Assembly: GCA_003171315.1 (NCBI GenBank)
Contig: PMYE01000047.1
Span: 1-35,106, forward strand
Source of the DNA: Acidobacteriaceae bacterium
GTDB taxonomy: Bacteria > Acidobacteriota > Terriglobia > Terriglobales > Acidobacteriaceae
Reading direction: 5' to 3'
Length of the DNA: 35,106 nucleotides
Shown here: in pieces, positions 16,684-23,803 of the stretch
Layout: every line of letters begins with the position of its first letter
Numbering within the stretch: position 1 is the first letter of the stretch
Notes under the pieces: model-generated
Databases searched by the model: none
Seen by the model: the letters and a program-made list of their open reading frames with translations, nothing else
Told to the model about the DNA's origin: nothing
Program-made: the position numbers and the translations under genes

Positions 16684-16710
16684 AGCTCTCAGCTATCAGC
16701 CATCAGCTAG
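16684..16710 (-). repeat. Tandem heptamer array directly upstream of phoR start
   Basis: On the minus strand, units of the type GCTGATG, GCTGATA and GCTGAGA run into the phoR leader, ending 8 bases before its ATG (16675). It is inverted relative to the array at 16752-16779. Confidence 0.7.
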
Positions 16711-16751
16711 TCCGTGGAGCGTTCGGCGACGTTGGCTCCTCAAAAGGAGGA

Positions 16752-16779
16752 GCTGAAGGCTGAGGGCAGAAAGCTGAAA
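16752..16779 (+). repeat. Tandem heptamer array just downstream of phoB
   Basis: Four units (GCTGAAG, GCTGAGG, GCAGAAA, GCTGAAA) lie within 10 bases of the phoB stop. With the inverted array at 16684-16710 it could form a long imperfect hairpin in the phoB-phoR transcript. Confidence 0.7.
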
Positions 16780-16788
16780 AGCGCGCTC

Positions 16789-17487
16789 TCAGTCGCCTTT
16801 GGGCAGTTCAAAACGATAGCCGGCTCCGCGCACGGTTTTCAGATAGCGCGGATTCTCCGGGTCGATCTCGATTTTCTCACGGATGCGGCGCACATAGACA
16901 TCGACGGAGCGCGGAGTGACGAAACGGGCGTCGCCCCATACGGCATCGAGGAGGTGATCGCGGCTGAAAACGCGGCCCGGATGACGGGCGAGGTAATCGA
17001 GGAGGCGGAATTCGGTCGCGGTGGTGGTGGTAAGTTCGCCGCGAACCTTCAACTGCATGGCGGAGGCGTCGATGATCACTTCCTCAAAGCTGATGATGGA
17101 CGGCGAGGTGGGCCGCTCGAAACGGCGCAGCACAGCTTTGACCCTGGCCACCAGTTCGCGCGTGGAAAAGGGCTTGGTGATGTAGTCGTCGGCGCCTAGC
17201 TCAAGACCGAGGACGCGATCGTTTTCGCCGGCGCGGGCGGTGAGAAAGATGATGGGGATGGTGGAAAGTCCGGCGTGATTGCGCAGGCGCCGGCAAACGT
17301 CAAGGCCGTCGCCGCCGGGAACCATGATGTCCAGAAGAAACAGCGCGGGCGGCCTGCGCTCGGCGTCGGGAATGAGATTGGAAGGAGTGTGAAAGAGGCG
17401 CGCTTCAAAGCCCGCCGCTTCAAGGTGATGTTGCACCAGCCTGGCTATATCGGTGTCGTCTTCCAGAACAAATACGGATTGGCTCAA
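16789..17487 (-). CDS. phoB: Phosphate-regulon response regulator PhoB
   Basis: A 232-residue OmpR/PhoB-class regulator. The receiver domain has the acidic pocket Glu9-Asp10-Asp11, phospho-acceptor Asp53 (LLDIMVPGGDG), FLTAR and Lys105 (ADDYITKPF). The C-terminal winged helix has FRLLDYLARHPGRVFSRDHLL and the recognition segment RSVDVYVRRIREKIE. It binds Pho boxes and activates phosphate-uptake genes on phosphorylation by PhoR. A TTG start at 17487 is proposed because AGGA lies 8 bases upstream and the N-terminus then matches the family; a longer frame back to 17700 adds unrelated residues. Confidence 0.92.
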   Translation of the reverse strand: MSQSVFVLEDDTDIARLVQHHLEAAGFEARLFHTPSNLIPDAERRPPALFLLDIMVPGGDGLDVCRRLRNHAGLSTIPIIFLTARAGENDRVLGLELGADDYITKPFSTRELVARVKAVLRRFERPTSPSIISFEEVIIDASAMQLKVRGELTTTTATEFRLLDYLARHPGRVFSRDHLLDAVWGDARFVTPRSVDVYVRRIREKIEIDPENPRYLKTVRGAGYRFELPKGD

Positions 17488-17742
17488 ACCGTCAGTCCTC
17501 GCCCCGCGGCCGGTTTCGATGTTCGGGATGTGTTGACCGCTGGAATCAAGAATAGAGTAAAACAACCAGGCAAAGGGATTGCAAAGGTTTGATGAATTCA
17601 GGGCCGAATGTGAATGCCGTGTGACTGGGCCGCGGTTTTGCACGCCACTCCGTTGTGCGCCAGCTCCGCCACCCGGCCGGCGGCAACTCCCTGCACGCAC
17701 TTATATGCCCACGCTCCAGTCCGGTTCGAGGCTGTGCTTGCG

Positions 17743-19689
17743 TCAGCGCTTCCTGGGCGCTTTGGAAACAGGCTTTTTTGCCGCCGGTTTTGAAGATTTC
17801 GCCGGAGCTTTCTTCGCCGGCCTGGCGGCTGGTTTTGGCTTGGCTTTAGGCCGCGCCTTCTTGGCCGGCGCCGGCTTGGCAACCTTCCTGGCAGGAGCTT
17901 TGGCGGTCTTCGCCGCCGGTTTAGCCTTGGCTGGCGCCGGCGCTTTGATGGCAGGCTTCGCAGCCTTAGGCGCTTTGACTGCAACCGCAGTGGGAGCGGG
18001 CTTCTGTGGGGCTTTGGCGGGCGCGATCTTCGCGGGCGCTTTCGTTGCCGAAGCGGCAGTTTCGGGCGTCTTGGCCGGAGCAGGCGCAGCGGCTGGGGCG
18101 GCCTTCTTCCCCTTCTTTTCTTTCCCTGGCGCGAGAGGACGTCTCTTGCCCGCCGGAATCGCTTCGGCCTCCTCGCCTTCCAGCTCTTCTTCTTCCTCTT
18201 CGCCCGCGGTTTCCACCTCCAACTCAGGCGCCAGGACGCCCTTGGGCAGAACGTGGCTCAGATCGAGTTCTTCGTCATCGGCCCCGATCGGCTCCAGGTC
18301 TTCTTCAACAGCCAAGCCTTCCTCGGCCTCTTCATCCTCCTCGAGGGCCGGCTCTTTGAACTTGCTCTCGGAGCGGCGGGCGCGGGAGCGCTTGACGGTC
18401 GCCTGCGGGGGCGGCGCGGGAGGCGAGTGCGGCTCAAGATAGGCACGCATCTCCTCCGCGGTGGCCAGGCGGCCATCGATCAGTTCAAGGAAAATGTTCT
18501 GGACAACCTCGCCGTATGTGGGCAACTCGGGAGTAATGCGCATCTCCTGCATAAGCCCATAGGGAATACGCTGGCGAGCCTCAGGCCAGACCTTGAGGAA
18601 GAGGCTGAAGCGTTCCTGGACGCCCTTATCCTTACTTGTAAATCCAAGCCAAAGAACGGCTTCCGGATCGTAATTCATAAAAAGCTTGTAGCCTGACGAG
18701 GCCTTGGCGTTCTTCTTGGCGAGCAGCACTTTCGCAAACCCAGCGGCCAACGAATCCAGGTTGTTCCACTCCGCCACAAAGCCTGGGCGCAGCAGCGACT
18801 TTTTGAGCGACGAATGATCTCTGTGCGACAGCTTTGCGGTGAGCAATTGCATTTGCGCCGCGGACATGTCAGGATGCACGCCCTGCAGAAGCAGTTGCAC
18901 CGCCAGATCGTGCAGGGCCGCCAGCTTGGCCTCATCGGCCTTGGCCGAGGTCCAGGCGGGAAAGAGAATGTTCATCCAGCCTTCCGCTTCGAGGGCGCGC
19001 AGAACCTTGAGTCCGTCCTCTTCGTGCCCGATCTGCTCCAACTCCTGGCTGCGCGCGTGCGCGGATAGATACTCGATGGATCCCTCGCTTTTCGCGTTGT
19101 CATAGCGAGCCTGAGTTCTTGGATCCATCTCCCAGCCCAGGCGGGCGCGGTACCGGATGGCCCGGATGAGCAGCGACGGGTCTTCGAGGAACCCGTAATT
19201 GGAAACCAGGCGGATGATCCTCGCTTCAATATCGGCTACGCCGTTCAGCGGGTCCATCAAGAGCCCGAACGACCCCTCGTTGAGCGAGATCGCCATGGAG
19301 TTCACCGTAAAATCGCGGCGGCGCAGATGGTCCTGGATGGAGGCGGGGTGAAAAACGGGCTTGCCCGGTTTGGGATACTCAACCCGGTGCGTGCTGACCA
19401 CGTTGACGCGAACGGTCCCTGGAAAGCACAGGTAAAGGCTCCGTGAAGGTTCGTCCTCGCCCCAAACCTTTCCGCCCAGTTTTTCTAACGGTTTCTTGAG
19501 CTTAAGCGCGTTCCCGTGGACCGCAATCTCCAACTCGCGGACGGCATGGCCGCTGGTCAGGTCGCGGACGGCGTCTCCGATGAGGAAAAGAATGGTCCCG
19601 GCATCGCGCGCGGCGGTTCGCAACTGCGTAAGGGCATGGCGCTGATCTGGCGAAAGCCGGTTCTCCAGGAGGTAGATATAGTCGGGCAT
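17743..19689 (-). CDS. tRNA nucleotidyltransferase/poly(A) polymerase-like protein with long acidic-basic tail
   Basis: A 648-residue protein; typical bacterial class II CCA enzymes have 400-500. Residues 1-420 carry the family motifs in order: FLIGDAVRDLTSG (family GGxVRD, here Gly-Asp), RELEIAV at 51-57 (family DxD, here Glu52-x-Glu54), RRRDFTVNSMA (123-133), DPLNGVADI (146-154) and EDPSLLIRAIRYRARLGW (169-186). The usual I-E-V-A-T-x-R segment is VNVVSTH. Such enzymes add CCA or poly(A) to RNA 3' ends. From about 430 a linker leads to an acidic block (446-509, mostly Glu/Asp) and then a histone-H1-like Lys/Ala/Pro tail (513-648). Glutamate for aspartate may keep or reduce metal-dependent catalysis. 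Confidence 0.85.
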   Translation of the reverse strand: MPDYIYLLENRLSPDQRHALTQLRTAARDAGTILFLIGDAVRDLTSGHAVRELEIAVHGNALKLKKPLEKLGGKVWGEDEPSRSLYLCFPGTVRVNVVSTHRVEYPKPGKPVFHPASIQDHLRRRDFTVNSMAISLNEGSFGLLMDPLNGVADIEARIIRLVSNYGFLEDPSLLIRAIRYRARLGWEMDPRTQARYDNAKSEGSIEYLSAHARSQELEQIGHEEDGLKVLRALEAEGWMNILFPAWTSAKADEAKLAALHDLAVQLLLQGVHPDMSAAQMQLLTAKLSHRDHSSLKKSLLRPGFVAEWNNLDSLAAGFAKVLLAKKNAKASSGYKLFMNYDPEAVLWLGFTSKDKGVQERFSLFLKVWPEARQRIPYGLMQEMRITPELPTYGEVVQNIFLELIDGRLATAEEMRAYLEPHSPPAPPPQATVKRSRARRSESKFKEPALEEDEEAEEGLAVEEDLEPIGADDEELDLSHVLPKGVLAPELEVETAGEEEEEELEGEEAEAIPAGKRRPLAPGKEKKGKKAAPAAAPAPAKTPETAASATKAPAKIAPAKAPQKPAPTAVAVKAPKAAKPAIKAPAPAKAKPAAKTAKAPARKVAKPAPAKKARPKAKPKPAARPAKKAPAKSSKPAAKKPVSKAPRKR

Positions 19690-19941
19690 GCGCTAACCTG
19701 ATTCTTCCGCTTGGACCGCATCCCAAGTGCCTGATGATGTTGCTGTTATGGCGCGATTCTCGCGGACTGGCAAAGCAGTACATTAACACAAGTTGCTCTG
19801 GAAGACTAGCTTTGATGCACCGGACCTGCAACTTTTTTCAAGTGCGAATCGGGGCGGTTTCCCAGGAGTGTGCTTCGGAGGTACCCGGAAAGTGCAAGAA
19901 TAGCAACCCCTCCGCGGCTGCGCGTGCGACAATCCAGAGCG

Positions 19942-20457
19942 ATGGCCTCAGCACGCAAACCTGTCATTGTGCGCAAGTTCTCCCGTGATTGGTTGGCCGG
20001 CTACGCGGCAGCCGAATTCGGGCAGACGAAACCGGAACTGGAGATCCTGGATCTGACCGGCAAGGTGGTGCGCATGGGCTGGGAGCACGTGAAGTGGATT
20101 TGCTACGTGCGAGACTTCCCTTCCGGATCAGCGGACCAGGCGAACCCGGAGCGGCTGCTCCGCAAGCGGTTTTCACTGCGGCCGCGCACTGCTGGACTGT
20201 GGCTGCGGCTGACGCTGGCCGACGGCGACGAACTGGAGGGGTTGGCGGCCAATGACCGGAGTTTGGTGGATGGCGTGGGATTGTTGCTGACCCCGCCCGA
20301 TACGCGCTCGAACACGCAACGGATTTATGTGCCGCGCCCGGCCATTCAGGCTTTGGAAGTGGTCAGCCTGATTGGGGCCGCGGGGCGCAAGCGGGCTGAG
20401 GCCGAAAGGCGCGGCGAGCAGCGCGATCTATTTGCCGGCGAGGGGGAATCGAGCTGA
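19942..20457 (+). CDS. Uncharacterised conserved protein, possibly DUF6982
   Basis: A 171-residue soluble protein from the ATG at 19942; an upstream GTG or ATG extension adds Arg-rich residues with no support. Visible elements are a basic N-terminus, EILDLTGKVVRMGWEHVKWICYV, a RKRFSLRPRT stretch, LWLRLTLADGDELEG and TPPDTRSNTQRIYVPR, suggesting two small beta-barrel modules. I recall this arrangement from unnamed acidobacterial and deltaproteobacterial proteins and believe it may be DUF6982, but cannot confirm it. Some relatives are fused to PilZ-like or signalling domains. The C-terminal 25 residues are charged. It stands alone, ending in a pair of hairpins shared with a convergent glycosyltransferase gene. 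Confidence 0.65.
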   Translation: MASARKPVIVRKFSRDWLAGYAAAEFGQTKPELEILDLTGKVVRMGWEHVKWICYVRDFPSGSADQANPERLLRKRFSLRPRTAGLWLRLTLADGDELEGLAANDRSLVDGVGLLLTPPDTRSNTQRIYVPRPAIQALEVVSLIGAAGRKRAEAERRGEQRDLFAGEGESS

Positions 20458-20467
20458 AGTTTCCCGG

Positions 20468-20528
20468 GGCCGCTGACGGCCAGGAGCGAAGCGTGCGGGT
20501 GGCCAGCCATGCAAAGGCCGCGCATGGC
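20468..20528. terminator. Two hairpins between convergent genes
   Basis: GGCCG/CGGCC (20468-20481, loop CTGA) and GCCATGC/GCATGGC (20506-20528, 9-base loop) lie in the 107-base gap between two convergent genes. They are candidates for a bidirectional terminator, again without a T-tract. Confidence 0.45.
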
Positions 20529-20564
20529 TCGATCCCAAAAGCCCCAAAGCGATGGCCAAGATTC

Positions 20565-21776
20565 TCAGGCGCTTTGCAGCCGCACGACCGGCTCGGTCTC
20601 CAGAAGGCTTCGGTAAAAGCCGGCGGTGAGGCCCAGGACGCGTTCTTCGGAATAATGTTCCACGACCCAGGCGCGCGCGGCCCGTCCCATGCGGTGGCGG
20701 CGCTCCGGATCGCGGAGGAGTTTGAGCACGGCCTCATAGATGGCGCCGGGGTAACCGGGCGGGATGAGCAGGCCGGTCACTTCGGGCACAATGGAGTCGC
20801 GGGCGCCCGTGCTCTCGGTTGTAACCACAGGAATCCCCGTAGCCGCGGCCTCCAGAACAGCGTTGGGAAAGCCCTCCCGCCATGTGGGCAAAACCAGCAC
20901 GTCCATGGCGCGGTAATAGGGCGCCGTGCTGCCAACGAATCCGGTGCAATAGATCCGCGGATGGTTCAGGATGCGCTTTCTCAAGGCCGGATCCAGGGCG
21001 TCTTCCGCGGCATCGAACCAGCCGGTGAGGAGCAGCCGCGCGGAGGGCTCGGCCCGCAGGATCAGATCGAAGGCCTCGACCAGCTCAGGCAGGCCCTTGT
21101 CGCGGGTCAAGCGGCCAACATAGCCCACCAGCGGAGCGTCCCGCGGAATACCGAACGTCTCGCGCACGGTGCTGGGCCCGGGCGAAAAGCGCTCCACGTC
21201 CACGCCATTGCTGCTTCCCTCACCCAGCACCAGCAGCTTGTCCTCGGGGGCAAGCCTCAGCGCCAACGCCTCTGAGCGCAGGCTCTCGCTGTTGCACAGC
21301 ACAACGTCCGCACAGGCGCAGGCCAGCCGCTCGGCAGCCAGCAATACCTTGCGCTTGAACCCTCTGGATCGTTCCAGTTTGAGACCGCGCAGCATGTATA
21401 CGCGCCGGGGCACGCCGCGCAGCAATGCGGCGAGGCTGCCCAGGAGCCCGGCTTTGGGGGTGCTGAACTCCACCAGATCCGGCCTGCGGTCGCCGAGCAG
21501 CCACACCAGCCGCAGCAGCGCAATGAGATCGGAAAGAGGGGCGATGCAGCGGCGCATGGGAAGAGCGATACGTTCCACGCCTGCGCCTGCCGCAGTGCTG
21601 TCCAGCAATTCACCGGGGCTCGAAACCAGCAGAACGCGAAAGCCAACCTTGCGCAGCGCCCGCAACCGGGCTCCCAAGACGACACACGTCTCAGCATTCG
21701 TTACGCCAACAAGAATTGTGGGAGGTTCACTGAAATGCGGCGAAAAACGGAAGGATAGAATTCCGGGATCTGCCAT
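20565..21776 (-). CDS. Glycosyltransferase family 4 (GT-B), exopolysaccharide locus
   Basis: A 403-residue GT-B enzyme. The N-terminal acceptor domain starts PTILVGVTNAET and continues through DLVEFSTPKAGLLGS and RRVYMLRGLKLERSRG. The C-terminal donor domain has VGYVGRLTRDKGL, the RLLLTGWFD segment and the GT4 signature VLVLPTWREGFPNAVLEAAA with the E-x7-E motif. The N-terminal half resembles epimerase-like or WcaL/EpsD-type transferases that act on undecaprenyl-linked sugars. The sugar donor cannot be told. ATG 21776 with AGG about 7 bases upstream is preferred over a start 165 bases earlier, whose extra residues are not family-like. It is divergent from the broken glycosyltransferase at 21992. 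Confidence 0.88.
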   Translation of the reverse strand: MADPGILSFRFSPHFSEPPTILVGVTNAETCVVLGARLRALRKVGFRVLLVSSPGELLDSTAAGAGVERIALPMRRCIAPLSDLIALLRLVWLLGDRRPDLVEFSTPKAGLLGSLAALLRGVPRRVYMLRGLKLERSRGFKRKVLLAAERLACACADVVLCNSESLRSEALALRLAPEDKLLVLGEGSSNGVDVERFSPGPSTVRETFGIPRDAPLVGYVGRLTRDKGLPELVEAFDLILRAEPSARLLLTGWFDAAEDALDPALRKRILNHPRIYCTGFVGSTAPYYRAMDVLVLPTWREGFPNAVLEAAATGIPVVTTESTGARDSIVPEVTGLLIPPGYPGAIYEAVLKLLRDPERRHRMGRAARAWVVEHYSEERVLGLTAGFYRSLLETEPVVRLQSA

Positions 21777-21991
21777 AAAACACCTACCGGCTCTGAAGTT
21801 CCCCGAGCGTTTGCGTCGATGAGCAGATTCCGGAAAGAAAAACGACAGGTCAAATAGCAGATTCTGGTAGAAAAAATAGTTCTTCCAGCGTTGTGCCATT
21901 GAATCAGAGGAATCTGCAGTAAAGTCTGTGACTGCGAACACACGTCCTGGGCGGCAAGATGGGCGACTATGATTCTCGTTTCAGGAAAGCT

Positions 21992-23116
21992 ATGGCACAA
22001 CGCACGCGGGTCCTGCTGCTCCTTGCGCACCTGGGCGGAGGCGGGGCAGAACACGTGATGGCCCTGCTCGCCGGCGGGCTGTCGCAGGGAAAATACGAGG
22101 TTCACCTGGGGCTGATCCGGGACACTGACGCCGCTGGAGGCACGGTCCCGCCCTGAGTCGCCGTTCATGCGCTCGGGGCAGTGCGGGCGCGCGCCGGGGC
22201 GTTGCCGCTGCTTCGTCTGGTGTGGCGGCTGCGCCCCGGCGTGGTCTTCTCGGGAGCAACGGAGGTCAGCTTTCTGGTATTGCTGCTTCGGCCGCTGTTC
22301 CCCTGGAAGACGTGCGTGCTCGTCCGCCAGAACGCGACCGTTTCGTCGGTTCTGGCCTTTGGCAGCGTGCCCCGCTACACACGCCTGCTCTACCGCCTGC
22401 TCTATCGCCGTTCCGACCGCGTGATCTGCCAGTCCCGCGCAATGGCCGAAGACCTGGCGCGAGAGGCCGGAATCGACGAAGGCCAGATCGTGGTCCTGCC
22501 TAATCCAGTGGATCTGGAAGGCATTCGCGCCGCCAGGAGTGCTCCATCCCTGTGGTGCGGCGTTGGCCCTCACTTGCTGGCCGTGGGCAGGCTGTCGAGC
22601 GTGAAGGGGTTCGATCTGCTGGTCAATGCGCTCGTTGCAGTGCGCCAGCGATTTCCGGAGGCCGATTTGATCCTCGCCGGCGCTGGACGCGAGGAGAGAG
22701 CGCTTCGGGAACTCTGCCGCTCGCTTGGATTGGAGGCCGTCGTTCATTTTGCCGGCCACGTCGGCCGCCCCTATGACCTCTACCCGGGAGCCACGCTCTT
22801 TGTGCTCTCCTCGCGCCACGAAGGCATGCCCAACGCTTTGCTGGAAGCCGCTGCGGCCAGCCTGCCTCTTGTGGCCACCCCTGCCTCAGGAGGGGTTGTG
22901 GACCTGCTCCGCAACCGGCCTGGCGCATGGCTGGCTTCGGAGATTTCCGTTGAGGCTCTGGCTACGGCCATCCTTGCAGCCCTTGATGCGATCCGGCCAG
23001 ACCAGCGGTTCTGCCAGCCGTTTTTCCCGTCGCCGCCACAGAGGCCGCGAACCGCGGCCTGTGACTGTGAAACCCAGGTTCCCGAACGGCAGGCGGCTGC
23101 TTCGGGGCAAAAGTAA
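21992..23116 (+). pseudogene. Glycosyltransferase family 4 gene interrupted by an in-frame TGA
   Basis: Reading from ATG 21992 (AGGAA 5 bases upstream), a normal GT4 N-terminus is seen (RVLLLLAHLGGGGAEHV). A TGA at 22154-22156 then follows VPP, and the same frame continues without a shift as VAVHALGAVRARAGALPLL and a full GT4 body: VLVRQNATVSSVLAFGS, a LLAVGRLSSVKGFDLLVNAL donor-site stretch and LFVLSSRHEGMPNALLEAAA. The undisturbed protein would have about 374 residues. One base change (GGA to TGA) would explain it. A GTG at 22181 could restart translation of the C-terminal 311 residues. A sequencing error cannot be excluded. Confidence 0.8.
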
Positions 23117-23494
23117 TCTAAAGGCAAAAAACGACCTACTTTCCCTTGTAGAAATTTAATTCTTGACATTTTTCCCATTCGGTTGTCTCCTTTTGGTACA
23201 GTTTCGTACCGTTTTTCCACAGTTTTAAAAGAACCTGCTACCAGGGTCACCCTTGCGTTGTCGAGGGAGACTTGCTCAGGCGAAGAAGGATCGGGCGTGC
23301 CGGGTCACCGTAGTGTAGGGCCTTATTCTCATAGAGCGTCGCCCCGCTGAGTCGAGGAAGTTTCCTGCCGTAATAGTTCCGAATTGTCTGTCCCATTTTC
23401 TGCGCACAACGAGACCGCATGAGCGGCATACGCGGCGGATTGCGACGTTCCCGTTGCGCGGATTCGGGGCATAGCCATCAGGAAGCCGCTTGAC
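23117..23494. other. Intergenic region with palindromic site, no gene seen
   Basis: This AT-richer 378-base gap holds TTGACA at 23163-23168 without a matching -10 box at 16-18 bases, and an inverted repeat at 23195-23210. No RNA gene or credible ORF is seen before 23495. Confidence 0.5.
23195..23210. promoter_or_regulatory. Inverted repeat, possible operator
   Basis: GGTAC and GTACC flank a 6-base spacer (AGTTTC), about 27 bases after a TTGACA hexamer. The AT-rich setting and short dyad resemble a regulator binding site, but no cognate regulator is known. Confidence 0.3.
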
Positions 23495-23803
23495 TTGTCT
23501 CCGACGCCGGTTTCGGCTCGGGACGCCCCAACTGAGTTGCCGGAGGAGATCGTGCTCCGTACTTGGTTTGCTTTCGCGTTCACGGGAGCCCTGTGTGTTC
23601 TTTCGCTCCCGTTCTTTGCCATCTCCCTGCTCATCGCCGCAATATGGTCCGCGGCAGCCGCGTTCATTTCACCCGATCGCGGATGCCGGCAGTCTATCGA
23701 TTCCGGCATTCGCGAAACCTGGGCGGCCAATGAATTCCAGTTCGATCGCGCCATTGAGGCTTACGAAGAGCTGATCGACTCGCATTCGTGGAGGCGGCCA
23801 TGA
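23495..23803 (+). CDS. Small hypothetical membrane protein coupled to a glycosyltransferase
   Basis: A 102-residue ORF with one or two hydrophobic helices (about residues 22-60, RTWFAFAFTGALCVLSLPFF onward) and a polar C-terminal helix (RETWAANEFQFDRAIEAYEE). It was not recognised. A TTG start with AGGAAG nine bases upstream is assumed. Its stop overlaps the ATG of the next glycosyltransferase by four bases (ATGA at 23800-23803), the best argument that it is translated. It could anchor or regulate the glycosyltransferase, or be a remnant of a longer membrane protein. Confidence 0.5.
   Translation: MSPTPVSARDAPTELPEEIVLRTWFAFAFTGALCVLSLPFFAISLLIAAIWSAAAAFISPDRGCRQSIDSGIRETWAANEFQFDRAIEAYEELIDSHSWRRP

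Noticed and set aside
17630-17705. tRNA-like pattern on the minus strand (GGTGGCGGAGCTGG and a GTGCAAA loop)
   Set aside because: The D-arm resembles a tRNA and the ends can pair weakly, but there is no T-arm with a TTCRA loop and the anticodon stem has mismatches. At most a decayed tRNA fragment.
21880-21898. Possible sigma-54 promoter (TGGCAC on the minus strand) before the glycosyltransferase gene
   Set aside because: The GC of the -12 element is missing at the required spacing.
23163-23190. TTGACA hexamer as a promoter
   Set aside because: At 16-18 bases downstream there is TCTCCT-like sequence and no -10 match.
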